This document shows, in pieces, positions 10,201-17,571 of a DNA stretch of 64,000 bases (position 1 is its first letter; every line of letters begins with the position of its first letter). The notes under the pieces were generated by a model. That model saw only the letters and a list, made by a program, of their open reading frames with translations, did not search any database and was not told where the DNA came from. The stretch comes from Pedobacter sp. MC2016-14 (GTDB lineage: Bacteria; Bacteroidota; Bacteroidia; Sphingobacteriales; Sphingobacteriaceae), in NCBI RefSeq assembly GCF_020991475.1, contig NZ_JAJMPA010000004.1, forward strand, positions 62,001-126,000, written 5' to 3'. A program made the translations under genes and the position numbers.

Positions 10201-11028
10201 TAAAACAGTATCCCTGTCAAGGATGATTTCATTTCTGTCAATGGAAACTACCTCTCCGGTATCCTCATCAACAAAATCCTCCACCCATTTCCGTAATACC
10301 CTTGCAGCAAGTTTACGTCCAACGTATTTCTTTAAACCAGATTTGCTAACTTTAACCTCATCAGCTAAATCAAAAAGTTCAAGGATATCCTTGTCAGAAT
10401 CGTAACCAATAGCACGCAATAACGTAGTAACAGGGAATTTTTTCTTCCTATCAATGTAAGCATACATCACGTTGTTAACGTCTGTAGCAAACTCAATCCA
10501 GGATCCTTTAAATGGAATTACTCTGGCAGAATAAAGCTTGGTACCATTAGTGTGACGGCTTTGGCCGAAAAACACTCCTGGAGACCTGTGCAATTGAGAT
10601 ACAATTACACGCTCTGCACCGTTAATCACAAATGTACCTTTAGGAGTCATATAAGGTATGGTTCCTAAATACACATCTTGAATGATGGTTTCAAAATCTT
10701 CGTGTTCAGCGTCGTTACACGAAAGCTTTAATTTAGCTTTCAACGGAACACTATAAGTCAACCCACGGTCAATACACTCAGGTATATCATAACGCGGTGG
10801 GTCAATAAAATAATCAAGGAATTCTAGAACAAAAATGTTCCTTGAGTCTGTGATTGGAAAGTTTTCAGCGAACACTTTAAACAAACCTTCTGTATGACGG
10901 TTATCTGAAGTAGTTTCGATTTGAAAAAACTCTCTGAATGATTGCAACTGCACATCTAGAAAATCAGGATAATCTATGATATGCTTACTTCGTGCAAAAT
11001 TTACTCTTTGGTCGACTTTATTTGCCAA
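7225..11028 (-). CDS. rpoB: DNA-directed RNA polymerase subunit beta
   Basis: The second large RNA polymerase subunit, 1267 residues. The rifampicin-pocket block is present and of ordinary type (NQLSQFMDQTNPLAE then HKRRLSALGPGG). The C-terminal GDKMAGRHGNKG and the GGQRFGEMEVWAL segment are universal beta-subunit signatures. The ATG at 11028 gives the usual MANK-type start. It lies between rplL (154 bases upstream, with a perfect hairpin in the spacer) and rpoC. As in other bacteria it is expected to be co-transcribed with the upstream ribosomal protein genes, partly controlled at the rplL-rpoB junction. Confidence 0.99.
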   Translation of the reverse strand: MANKVDQRVNFARSKHIIDYPDFLDVQLQSFREFFQIETTSDNRHTEGLFKVFAENFPITDSRNIFVLEFLDYFIDPPRYDIPECIDRGLTYSVPLKAKLKLSCNDAEHEDFETIIQDVYLGTIPYMTPKGTFVINGAERVIVSQLHRSPGVFFGQSRHTNGTKLYSARVIPFKGSWIEFATDVNNVMYAYIDRKKKFPVTTLLRAIGYDSDKDILELFDLADEVKVSKSGLKKYVGRKLAARVLRKWVEDFVDEDTGEVVSIDRNEIILDRDTVLEEDHVDMIIDAGVKTIILSKDDGASQADYTIIYNTLQKDTSNSEKEAVENIYRALRNAEPPDEETARGIIERLFFSDKRYDLGDVGRYRINRKLKMDTPDHVKVLTKADIIAIVKYLIKLINSKEEVDDIDHLSNRRVRTVGEQLYAQFGVGLARMARTIRERMNIRDNEVFTPTDLINARTLSSVINSFFGTNQLSQFMDQTNPLAEITHKRRLSALGPGGLSRERAGFEVRDVHYTHYGRLCTIETPEGPNIGLISSLCVHAKINNLGFIETPYKKVIDGVVAMDEPVIYLSAEDEDGKTIAQANASYDDKGNFDTPRVKARYEGDFPIIEPEKLDLMDVAPNQITSIAASLIPFLEHDDANRALMGSNMQRQAVPLLRPEAPIVGTGLEGRVARDSRTLINAEGDGVVEYVDANEITIKYVRNDSDRLVSFEGDSKTYKLIKFKKTNQNTCINLKPIVKKGQNVVKGQVLCEGYATENGELALGRNLKVAFMPWQGYNFEDAIVINERIVREDIFTSLHIEEFELEVRDTKRGEEELTPDIPNVSEEATKDLDENGIIRIGAEVKEGDILIGKITPKGESDPSPEEKLLRAIFGDKAGDVKDASLKTPPSIKGVVIDTKLFSRAKKTTKAEEKSAIEKLDKGYELATTNLKNELVDKLFQIVNGKTSQGIYNVYKELLFPKGAKFTQKSLSDLEFAHINPYKWTTDDDKNDQIKLLIHNYGIRVNEELGAYKRDKFAISVGDELPSGIVQMAKVYVAKKRKLKVGDKMAGRHGNKGIVARIVRDEDMPFLEDGTPVDIVLNPLGVPSRMNLGQIYETVLAWAGQELGVKFATPIFDGAKLDEVEDWIAKAGVPRTGRTYLHNGLTGERFDQPTTVGIIYMLKLGHMVDDKMHARSIGPYSLITQQPLGGKAQFGGQRFGEMEVWALEAFGAANILQEILTVKSDDVIGRAKTYEAIVKGENLPTPGVPESFNVLVHELRGLGLDITLD

Positions 11029-11126
11029 TGGACTAAAGTTAAATTACTTTAAGAATAAACTATTTGTTTGGTTTTCAATTACACCGTTTTCATCAACCAA
11101 GCCAAATGAAATGTGTATAAACAGGG

Positions 11127-11158
11127 ATAGACACCGACTAAAAATAGTCGGTGTCTAT
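11127..11158 (-). promoter_or_regulatory. Perfect hairpin between rplL and rpoB (attenuator or processing site)
   Basis: ATAGACACCGACTA (11127-11140) and TAGTCGGTGTCTAT (11145-11158) form a perfect 14-bp stem with an AAAA loop. In the minus-strand transcript it lies 24 bases past the rplL stop. The T run lies on the plus-strand side, so it is not a classical minus-strand terminator. E. coli has a partial terminator and an RNase III site at the same junction, so an analogous role is a reasonable inference. Confidence 0.65.
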
Positions 11159-11182
11159 ATTTTTTAGTATTAAATTAAGTGA

Positions 11183-11557
11183 TTACTTAATTTCAACTAC
11201 AGCTCCAGCTTCTTCTAATTGAGTTTTCAAAGCAGTAGCTTCGTCTTTAGAAACACCAGCTTTCAATTCTTTTGGTGCACCATCAACTAAATCTTTAGCT
11301 TCTTTCAAACCTAAACCAGTTAAGTCTTTTACTAATTTAACAACTGCTAATTTAGAACCACCAGCTTCTTTCAATATTACATCAAAAGTAGTTTTTTCTT
11401 CAACTGCAGGAGCAGCATCAGCAGCAGGGCCAGCAACAGCAACTGCAGCAGCAGCTGGTTCAATACCATACTCGTCTTTCAAGATTTGAGCTAATTCGTT
11501 AACTTCTTTTACTGTCAAGTTTACCAATTGCTCAGCAAACGCTTTTAAATCTGCCAT
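11183..11557 (-). CDS. rplL: 50S ribosomal protein bL12 (L7/L12)
   Basis: The stalk protein that recruits translation factors to the ribosome, 124 residues. An N-terminal dimerisation helix (residues 1-33) is followed by an Ala/Pro/Val-rich hinge around residues 34-54 and the compact C-terminal domain with KLAVVKLVKDLTGLGLKEAK. It sits 63 bases downstream of rplJ, whose product bL10 is its anchor, and upstream of rpoB. The length and all segments are typical. Confidence 0.98.
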   Translation of the reverse strand: MADLKAFAEQLVNLTVKEVNELAQILKDEYGIEPAAAAVAVAGPAADAAPAVEEKTTFDVILKEAGGSKLAVVKLVKDLTGLGLKEAKDLVDGAPKELKAGVSKDEATALKTQLEEAGAVVEIK

Positions 11558-11620
11558 TTTATAGATTTTTAAAAATTTACGTTATAATAATTATTTAATA
11601 TTGAACTTTTAAGGTGTTCC

Positions 11621-12142
11621 TTAACCTTCTCTTTCTTGAAGAGTTTTAACAATTCCCGCAATTTTGCCACCGCTCGATTTTAAAGCCGAGATCACGTTTT
11701 TAGCTGGCGACTGTAGTAATCCAATGATACCACCGATAAGCTCTTCTCTTGATTTTAAGTTCACCAAGGTATCCAAGTTATCATCTCCAACATATACCGA
11801 TGAATCGATGTAAGCTGCTTTAAGCACTGGTTTATCAGATCCTTTTCTCAACGATTTGATCAGTTTCGCCGGAGCGTTGCCTGTTGTTGAGAATAATAAA
11901 GCTGATTGTCCTTTAAGTGCTGCATAGATTTCAGATGCGTCGCCTTCCAAACCTTCAATCGCTTTTTTGATTAAAGAGTTTTTAGCAACCTGCATTTCAA
12001 TCCCGCTTTCAAAACATTTGCGACGGATATTATTTACTTTCTCAACAGATAAGCTTGAGGTATCAGCAATATAAAAATTGCCAAACTCCTGCATTTTCTC
12101 TTGAAGAGCTGAAACTAGTTCGTGTTTTTCTTCTCTGTTCAT
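11621..12142 (-). CDS. rplJ: 50S ribosomal protein uL10
   Basis: The base of the ribosomal stalk; it binds 23S rRNA and several bL12 dimers. It has 173 residues with the N-terminal LVSALQEKMQEFGNFYIADT and VAKNSLIKKA blocks typical of uL10. Only two bases separate its ATG from the rplA stop, so the long untranslated L10 leader that mediates autoregulation in E. coli is absent here. Translation is probably coupled to rplA, or the control element lies inside rplA. Confidence 0.97.
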   Translation of the reverse strand: MNREEKHELVSALQEKMQEFGNFYIADTSSLSVEKVNNIRRKCFESGIEMQVAKNSLIKKAIEGLEGDASEIYAALKGQSALLFSTTGNAPAKLIKSLRKGSDKPVLKAAYIDSSVYVGDDNLDTLVNLKSREELIGGIIGLLQSPAKNVISALKSSGGKIAGIVKTLQEREG

Positions 12143-12144
12143 AA

Positions 12145-12843
12145 TTAGATCCCCGCTACTGATTTAGTTTCGATTGCAATTCCAGGACTCATTGTAGAAG
12201 AAACATGAATGCTCTTAAAATAAGTTCCTTTTGCAGCAGATGGTTTCAATTTAGAAATTACCTGAAGTACTTCTAAAGCATTTTCATATATTTTCTCTGC
12301 CGGGAATGACACTTTTCCTACTGAAGCGTGTATGATACCACTTTTGTCAACTTTAAAATCAATCTTACCGCCTTTTACGTCAGTTACTGCTTTTCCAACT
12401 TCGTTGGTTACAGTTCCTGATTTTGGGTTTGGCATAAGGTTACGTGGACCCAAAACGCGGCCCAGTTTACCTACTTTTGCCATACAAGCAGGAGTAGTGA
12501 TAATAATGTCAACATCAGTCCATCCACCTTCAATCTTAGCTACATATTCGTCTAAACCTACAAAATCTGCTCCTGCTGCTTTAGCCTCTTCTTCCTTGTC
12601 AGGATTACAAAGTACTAATACACGTACAGTTTTACCTGTTCCGTGTGGTAAAGTAGCGATACCACGTACCATTTGATTCGCTTTACGCGGATCAACACCT
12701 AAAGCGATGTCGATATCAACCGAAGCATCAAATTTAGTAGTCGTGATTTCTTTTACCAAAGCAGACGCATCCTGTAAAGAATACGTTTTACCAGATTCTA
12801 GTTTAGCATGTGCCTTTTTTTGATTTTTTGTTAATTTAGCCAC
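12145..12843 (-). CDS. rplA: 50S ribosomal protein uL1
   Basis: Forms the mobile L1 stalk and in many bacteria represses its own operon by binding the rplK leader. It has 232 residues. The uL1 signature is clear: LGVDPRKANQMVRG, TLPHGTGKTVRVLV, and MAKVGKLGRVLGPRNLMPNP. It follows rplK by 23 bases. A hairpin upstream of rplK (13384-13423) could be the site of L1 autoregulation; that is inference. Confidence 0.98.
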   Translation of the reverse strand: MAKLTKNQKKAHAKLESGKTYSLQDASALVKEITTTKFDASVDIDIALGVDPRKANQMVRGIATLPHGTGKTVRVLVLCNPDKEEEAKAAGADFVGLDEYVAKIEGGWTDVDIIITTPACMAKVGKLGRVLGPRNLMPNPKSGTVTNEVGKAVTDVKGGKIDFKVDKSGIIHASVGKVSFPAEKIYENALEVLQVISKLKPSAAKGTYFKSIHVSSTMSPGIAIETKSVAGI

Positions 12844-12866
12844 TGTTGTAAACTGTTTTTTGTTAA

Positions 12867-13310
12867 TTAATTTGTCCAGGGCGCATCACCGCTAACGGTA
12901 ATTCCCATACTGCGTGCTGTACCGGCAACCATACTCATCGCCGATTCGATAGTGAAAGCATTTAAATCAGTCATCTTATCTTCAGCAATTGACTTAACCT
13001 GATCCCAAGTCACCGAACCAACTTTCTTACGGTTGGGCTCAGCAGAACCACTCGCTAATTTAGTAGCATCTTTTAACTGGATGGCTACAGGAGGGGTTTT
13101 GATGATAAATTCGAAAGACTTGTCAGCATAAACAGTAATTACAACTGGTAATACTTTACCGGGCTTATCTTGGGTACGAGCATTAAACTGCTTGCAAAAT
13201 TCCATTATATTCACCCCCTTAGCACCCAATGCAGGTCCTACTGGTGGCGATGGATTTGCAGCTCCACCCTTGATCTGTAATTTAACAAGTGCACTGACTT
13301 CTTTTGCCAT
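12867..13310 (-). CDS. rplK: 50S ribosomal protein uL11
   Basis: A protein of the GTPase-associated centre, 147 residues. It has the N-terminal QIKGGAANPSPPVGPALG and GVNIMEFCKQFN blocks, and the C-terminal rRNA-binding domain ending in ARSMGITVSGDAPW. It is the first ribosomal protein gene of the rplKAJL set, 124 bases downstream of nusG; that spacer contains a 12-bp hairpin. Confidence 0.98.
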   Translation of the reverse strand: MAKEVSALVKLQIKGGAANPSPPVGPALGAKGVNIMEFCKQFNARTQDKPGKVLPVVITVYADKSFEFIIKTPPVAIQLKDATKLASGSAEPNRKKVGSVTWDQVKSIAEDKMTDLNAFTIESAMSMVAGTARSMGITVSGDAPWTN

Positions 13311-13383
13311 TTTTGTTTTTGTTAATTGTAATACTCAATGTTAAATATTGGAAGCATGTAACATTTAAGATCTATATAAGCAC

Positions 13384-13423
13384 TTTATCCCATATCAGGA
13401 ACTCACGTTCAATATGGGATAAA
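13384..13423 (-). promoter_or_regulatory. Hairpin in the nusG-rplK spacer
   Basis: TTTATCCCATAT (13384-13395) pairs perfectly with ATATGGGATAAA (13412-13423) over a 16-base loop. In the transcript it begins 11 bases past the nusG stop and ends 73 bases before rplK. No T run follows, so simple termination is unlikely. Candidate roles are a processing site or the uL1 autoregulatory target in the rplKA leader; neither is proven by the sequence. Confidence 0.6.
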
Positions 13424-13434
13424 TTTGCTAATTT

Positions 13435-13977
13435 TTATTCTTTTTCAACCTGCATATAGTTAAGCTCTAAAGGAGTTTTACGTCCAAAAATCTTAACCAT
13501 AACCTTCAGTTTTTTCTTCTCTTCGTTTACCTCTTCAATCACGCCGGTAAAACCGTTAAATGGTCCATCCATTACTTTAACGTTCTCTCCAACGTAGTAA
13601 GCAATGTTCATGGTTTCACCTTGCTGGCTCATTTCATCAACCTTACCTAAAATACGGTTAACTTCAGCCTGACGCATTGGAACCGGATTGCCTCCATTAT
13701 CGCCAAGGAAACCAATTACACTATTCACATTTTTAATAATATGCTCAAGCTCACCGTCCAATGAAGCTTCTATCAAAACATATCCGGGATAAAAATTACG
13801 TTCTTTTGCAATTTTTTTACCTTCCTTCATCTGATAGTATTTTTCCATTGGGATCAATACTTGCGGTACAAGATGAGAAAAGCCCAATCTACTGATTTCA
13901 GAATCAATGTATTGTTTTACCTTTTTCTCTTTACCGCTAACCGCCCTTACGACATACCATTTTAACTGATCGTTCAT
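13435..13977 (-). CDS. nusG: Transcription termination/antitermination factor NusG
   Basis: Elongation factor that binds the RNA polymerase clamp and couples transcription to translation and Rho. Its 180 residues give an N-terminal NGN domain (WYVVRAVSGKEKKV to PVPMRQAEV, residues 7-105) and a C-terminal KOW domain (VKVMDGPFNGFTGVIEEV). It starts 9 bases after secE, the usual pairing. Confidence 0.97.
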   Translation of the reverse strand: MNDQLKWYVVRAVSGKEKKVKQYIDSEISRLGFSHLVPQVLIPMEKYYQMKEGKKIAKERNFYPGYVLIEASLDGELEHIIKNVNSVIGFLGDNGGNPVPMRQAEVNRILGKVDEMSQQGETMNIAYYVGENVKVMDGPFNGFTGVIEEVNEEKKKLKVMVKIFGRKTPLELNYMQVEKE

Positions 13978-13986
13978 TTTGGCTGT

Positions 13987-14187
13987 TTAATTAGAAAGTG
14001 ACTTATAAAAAGTATCTAAAACAAATGTTGATCCTTTATCCATTGCAAAAATAACAACTGCAATGATAAGTGAAGCAACCAAAACCAGCACTGCAGAATT
14101 TTGCAATTCTCCCCATGAAGGCCAGGTAACCTTCTGGGTCATTTCTTCGTACGATTCTTTTATAAATTCTACTACTTTATTAGCCAT
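13987..14187 (-). CDS. secE: Preprotein translocase subunit SecE
   Basis: Small membrane subunit of the SecYEG channel. The chosen ATG at 14187 gives MANKVVEFIKES and 66 residues; a longer reading from 14211 would run into the tRNA-Trp gene and is rejected. The conserved amphipathic part (EEMTQKVTWPSWGEL) precedes one membrane helix at about residues 31-49. The gene sits between tRNA-Trp and nusG, and is probably in the same transcript as tuf. Confidence 0.95.
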   Translation of the reverse strand: MANKVVEFIKESYEEMTQKVTWPSWGELQNSAVLVLVASLIIAVVIFAMDKGSTFVLDTFYKSLSN

Positions 14188-14200
14188 AATAAATTTTTTG

Positions 14201-14271
14201 CACGGGAACAAGGATTCGAACCCTGATCAAAGGTTTTGGAGACCTCTATTCTACCATTGAACTATTCCCGT
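14201..14271 (-). tRNA. trnW: tRNA-Trp (anticodon CCA)
   Basis: A 71-base cloverleaf read on the minus strand: acceptor ACGGGAA pairs with TTCCCGT, the discriminator is G, the anticodon loop CTCCAAA gives CCA, and the T arm contains GGTTCGAATCC. The 3' CCA is not encoded. It lies between tuf and secE, 13 bases before the secE start codon. Confidence 0.95.
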
Positions 14272-14278
14272 AGATTAT

Positions 14279-14320
14279 AAAGTACTTAGACGGCGGCGAT
14301 ACACCGTGTCTAAGTACTTT
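14279..14320 (-). terminator. Hairpin between tuf and tRNA-Trp
   Basis: AAAGTACTTAGAC (14279-14291) pairs with GTCTAAGTACTTT (14308-14320), a 13-bp perfect stem with a 16-base GC-rich loop. It begins 31 bases past the tuf stop. Only a short T stretch follows on the minus strand, so it may be a partial terminator or a processing site that trims the tRNA-Trp precursor rather than a full stop. Confidence 0.6.
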
Positions 14321-14351
14321 TATATCATATTCAGTACTTACGTACTAAATA

Positions 14352-15539
14352 CTATTTTACAATTTCAGTTACCTGACCAGCACCTACTGTTCTACCACCT
14401 TCACGGATAGCGAAACGTAAGCCTTTTTCCATTGCAATAGCGTTAATCAATTTAACATTGATGGTAACGTTATCACCTGGCATAACCATTTCAGTTCCTT
14501 CAGCAAGGGTGATTTCACCTGTTACGTCTGTGGTACGGAAATAGAATTGTGGACGGTATTTGTTAAAGAATGGAGTGTGACGTCCACCTTCTGCTTTTGA
14601 CAATACATAGATCTCAGCTTTGAAATCAGTGTGGGGAGTAACTGAACCTGGTTTACAGATAACCATACCACGACGGATATCAGTTTTCTCAATACCACGT
14701 AACAATAAACCTACGTTATCACCTGCCTCACCATAGTCAAGGATTTTACGGAACATCTCAACACCTGTTACAGTTGATTTAAGATTTTCAGCACCCATAC
14801 CTAAGATTTCAACTGGATCTCCAGAGTTGATTACACCACGCTCAATACGACCAGTTGCAACAGTACCACGACCAGTGATCGAGAATACGTCCTCAACAGG
14901 CATTAAGAATGGAAGGTCAGTTAAACGTGGAGGAATTGGAATGTAGCTATCTACAGCATCCATTAATTCCATGATTTTAGCAACCCATTTAGCATCACCG
15001 TTCAAGCCACCAAGAGCTGAACCTTGAATAACAGGAATATCATCACCAGGGAAATCATAGAAAGATAACAATTCACGAACTTCCATTTCTACTAATTCAA
15101 GTAATTCCGGATCATCAACCATATCCACTTTATTCATGAATACAACTAATGAAGGTACACCTACCTGACGAGCCAATAGAATGTGCTCACGAGTTTGTGG
15201 CATCGGACCATCTGTAGCAGCTACAACGATGATAGCTCCATCCATTTGCGCAGCACCAGTAACCATGTTTTTCACGTAATCCGCGTGACCTGGACAGTCA
15301 ACGTGTGCATAGTGACGGTTAGCAGTTGAATACTCAACGTGAGCTGTGTTAATAGTGATACCTCTTTCTTTTTCCTCAGGAGCAGAGTCAATTGAATCAA
15401 ATGAACGCGCCTCAGATAAACCAGCATCAGATAACACTTTAGTGATCGCTGCTGTTAAGGTTGTTTTACCGTGGTCAACGTGACCGATTGTGCCGATGTT
15501 TAAGTGCGGCTTGCTGCGGTCAAACTTTTCTTTTGCCAT
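14352..15539 (-). CDS. tuf: Translation elongation factor Tu
   Basis: GTPase that delivers aminoacyl-tRNA to the ribosome, 395 residues. The G1 P-loop GHVDHGKT is at residues 19-26, G3 is DCPGHADY, and G4 is NKVDMVDD. The C-terminal KGLRFAIREGGRTVGAGQV is universal. It lies downstream of four tRNA genes and upstream of tRNA-Trp and secE. This matches the tufB position of E. coli. No second copy is in this window. Confidence 0.99.
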   Translation of the reverse strand: MAKEKFDRSKPHLNIGTIGHVDHGKTTLTAAITKVLSDAGLSEARSFDSIDSAPEEKERGITINTAHVEYSTANRHYAHVDCPGHADYVKNMVTGAAQMDGAIIVVAATDGPMPQTREHILLARQVGVPSLVVFMNKVDMVDDPELLELVEMEVRELLSFYDFPGDDIPVIQGSALGGLNGDAKWVAKIMELMDAVDSYIPIPPRLTDLPFLMPVEDVFSITGRGTVATGRIERGVINSGDPVEILGMGAENLKSTVTGVEMFRKILDYGEAGDNVGLLLRGIEKTDIRRGMVICKPGSVTPHTDFKAEIYVLSKAEGGRHTPFFNKYRPQFYFRTTDVTGEITLAEGTEMVMPGDNVTINVKLINAIAMEKGLRFAIREGGRTVGAGQVTEIVK

Positions 15540-15660
15540 GTTTTTATACTTATTAGTAGGTTACTTTTATTTATTTTATTGTTTTGATATTATTTCAATA
15601 CAAAAAACCTTGCCTATTCTACATTTATTGCAGATTTAACAAAGCATTTACTTTTTTATG

Positions 15661-15732
<72 letters not shown>

Positions 15733-15775
15733 TTTTTAATCTTCAGCTCACACTGATTACCCTTTCAATATTAAG

Positions 15776-15848
15776 AGCGAAAGACGAGGTTCGAACTCGC
15801 GACCTATAGCTTGGAAGGCTATCGCTCTACCAACTGAGCTACTTTCGC
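15776..15848 (-). tRNA. trnG: tRNA-Gly (anticodon UCC)
   Basis: A 73-base cloverleaf on the minus strand: acceptor GCGAAAG/CTTTCGC, D arm GCTCAGTTGGTAGAGC, anticodon stem ATAGC/GCTAT with loop CTTCCAA giving TCC. CCA is not encoded. It is the third tRNA of the cluster. Confidence 0.95.
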
Positions 15849-15858
15849 TTCTTTATTG

Positions 15859-15941
15859 TGGGGGGAGAAGGATTCGAACCTTCGAAGTCTTGCGACAACA
15901 GAGTTACAGTCTGTCCCATTTGGCCACTCTGGTATCCCCCC
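15859..15941 (-). tRNA. trnY: tRNA-Tyr (anticodon GUA)
   Basis: An 83-base class II tRNA with a long variable arm on the minus strand. The acceptor is GGGGGGA/TCCCCCC with discriminator A. The anticodon stem ACAGA/TCTGT holds loop CTGTAAC, giving GTA. It is the second tRNA of the cluster. Confidence 0.95.
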
Positions 15942-15983
15942 ATTCTTTTAATGCCTCACGTATCACTACGCTTAAATTAAAAG

Positions 15984-16056
<73 letters not shown>

Positions 16057-16157
16057 TTATATGATACTTTACTTTTTCAAGTTTTGTACCGATATGTTTT
16101 AAACTTTCATAGAACTCTTCAAATCTTTAGAGGCGACGACCTCCCTGAAATGGAATG

Positions 16158-16188
16158 CAAATCTACAAGAATAAATTTGTCCTGCAAA
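16158..16188 (-). promoter_or_regulatory. Bacteroidota-type promoter of the tRNA-tuf-sec-rpl-rpo unit
   Basis: On the minus strand a TTTG (-33 element, 16188-16185) is followed after 19 bases by TAGATTTG (16165-16158), a perfect fit to the TAnnTTTG -7 element of the phylum's housekeeping sigma factor. It lies just after the hpf terminator and about 100 bases before the first tRNA, so it is well placed to drive the tRNA cluster and tuf. Confidence 0.7.
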
Positions 16189-16198
16189 CTTTTTTTTC

Positions 16199-16229
16199 AA
16201 AAAAAAGCTGGCAAATATTACTTGCCAGC
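16199..16229 (-). terminator. Intrinsic terminator after hpf
   Basis: GCTGGCAA (16207-16214) pairs with TTGCCAGC (16222-16229) over a 7-base loop, followed on the minus strand by a run of eight T. It is 30 bases past the hpf stop. A T run on the plus side as well would allow two-way action. Confidence 0.85.
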
Positions 16230-16259
16230 ACATTTTTTAGTTTTAAAAAAACCAGTCCT

Positions 16260-16607
16260 CTAATAATCAGACACTTCATCAGCACTTAATAATGCCTTAT
16301 GTTCACTAAGTTTTTCTCTCGTTTTATCTTTGTGCTTGGTAATTTGCTTTCTTAACGACTCAATTGCCAGATCCGTTGCTTCCTCAAAAGATTTACATTG
16401 CTCCTTTGCAAACAAAACTCCACCGGGAACACTCAACTTTATCTCACTTATTTTGTTGGCCTCATCTTCCACATTCTCTAATTTCAAATAAACTTCTCCA
16501 TTAATAATCTGATCATGGAACAACTCCAGCTTATCAACTTTCTTCTGAATAAACTCCAACAACTTATAGTCTGCGGTGAAATGGATCGATTGAACTGTAA
16601 TTTTCAT
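16260..16607 (-). CDS. hpf: Ribosome hibernation-promoting factor (short HPF/RaiA type)
   Basis: A 115-residue protein that binds the decoding region of the 30S subunit and inactivates ribosomes in slow growth. The N-terminal MKITVQSIHFTADYKLLEFI and the basic C-terminal half (SLRKQITKHKDKTREKL) fit the short HPF/RaiA family; the long-form C-terminal dimerisation domain is absent. The gene starts 14 bases after xerC. A perfect Shine-Dalgarno lies upstream (AAAGGAGG, with five bases between GGAGG and ATG), which is rare in this phylum and suggests special translational control. Confidence 0.92.
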   Translation of the reverse strand: MKITVQSIHFTADYKLLEFIQKKVDKLELFHDQIINGEVYLKLENVEDEANKISEIKLSVPGGVLFAKEQCKSFEEATDLAIESLRKQITKHKDKTREKLSEHKALLSADEVSDY

Positions 16608-16612
16608 GTTTT

Positions 16613-16620
16613 CCTCCTTT
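16613..16620 (-). promoter_or_regulatory. Eight-base Shine-Dalgarno of hpf
   Basis: The minus strand reads AAAGGAGG (16620-16613), then AAAAC and the hpf ATG. All eight bases complement the usual 16S rRNA tail CCUCCUUU. It fixes the hpf start and contrasts with the neighbouring genes, which lack such a site. Confidence 0.85.
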
Positions 16621-16621
16621 T

Positions 16622-17506
16622 TTAGGCCTTTGGATGGGCTTGTTTATATATTAATTTTAATCTTTCTATTGAATTGTGCGTATAAACTTGTGTAGCAGCC
16701 AAACTAGCATGCCCCAGCAATTCTTTTATCGCATTGATATCAGCACCCCGATTTAACAGACTGGTAGCATAGGAATGCCTTAAAACATGCGGACTTCTTT
16801 TATCCTGAGTAGACACGTAAGACAAATACTGGCGAACAATCTTATAAATCATTGGATGAGTTACACTGGTTCCTTTATTGCTAACAAATAAGTGTGCGGA
16901 TTTGTTGGTAAAATTCTGAGCATCTTTTAAAGATATATATGCTGACAGTTGATTTACAAGTGATTTGGTTATCGGAATAATTCTTTCTTTGTTACCCTTG
17001 CCCAGTACTTTTAAGCTTGCATCGTAACTATTTAAATCTGTATCCTTCAACCCTACCAATTCAGCAAGCCGGATCCCCGTACCAAAAAAAGTCTCCATAA
17101 CCATTTTATCCCTTACAGAAGGAAAACTGTCATCAAAAAAAACATCGGAGTCTAAAAGCTCGTCCATTTTCTTCTCATCTACAAATACAGGTAAAGGCTT
17201 AGTTACCCTCGGTGCTTTAATCAGCACCATTGGATTAACTGATAGCACAGCCGTACGACGCAGAAATTTGTAAAAGGACCGCAATGCAGAAAGCTTTCTA
17301 CCAATTGAATTTGCACCGATATGGTCTTCCATTAAGGTGGCGATATAATTTCTAACCTGATCATGTGCCACACTTGCTAAATCCATTTCGAAAGTTCCCA
17401 ACACATATTGCTCAAACTGTAGCAAATCTGTCCGGTAAGCTTCAATGGTATGCGGAGAATATCGCTTCTCATGTTCTAAATATGTCAAAAATGACGCTAT
17501 CAACAT
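16622..17506 (-). CDS. xerC: Tyrosine recombinase XerC-like
   Basis: Site-specific recombinase of the XerC/XerD type that resolves chromosome dimers. With the ATG at 17506 it has 294 residues; a 5-residue longer reading would need a TTG. An N-terminal SAM-like core-binding domain (residues 1-90) precedes the catalytic domain with Arg146, Lys170, His240, Arg243, His266 and the nucleophile Tyr275 (HxLRH and VYTH motifs), so all catalytic residues are intact. It lies between rpsU and hpf in a housekeeping context, without attachment sites or phage genes, so it is not a mobile-element integrase. XerC versus XerD cannot be fixed from this window. Confidence 0.9.
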   Translation of the reverse strand: MLIASFLTYLEHEKRYSPHTIEAYRTDLLQFEQYVLGTFEMDLASVAHDQVRNYIATLMEDHIGANSIGRKLSALRSFYKFLRRTAVLSVNPMVLIKAPRVTKPLPVFVDEKKMDELLDSDVFFDDSFPSVRDKMVMETFFGTGIRLAELVGLKDTDLNSYDASLKVLGKGNKERIIPITKSLVNQLSAYISLKDAQNFTNKSAHLFVSNKGTSVTHPMIYKIVRQYLSYVSTQDKRSPHVLRHSYATSLLNRGADINAIKELLGHASLAATQVYTHNSIERLKLIYKQAHPKA

Positions 17507-17571
17507 AGGCAGGGTGATCAATAATTGGTTAAGTGAATATACGAAAACTTTATATTAACAAAGCTTTAATC

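Noticed and set aside
2855..11028. Many antisense open frames inside rpoC and rpoB
   Set aside because: They mirror the codon pattern of the coding strand, lack family similarity, and overlap highly conserved genes.
11127..11158. Hairpin between rplL and rpoB as a full terminator
   Set aside because: The T run is on the wrong side for the minus-strand transcript, and rpoBC have no other evident promoter.
16622..17506. Tyrosine recombinase as a phage or island integrase
   Set aside because: All neighbours are translation genes, the length and motifs fit XerC/XerD, and no attachment-site repeats were seen at the nearby tRNA genes.
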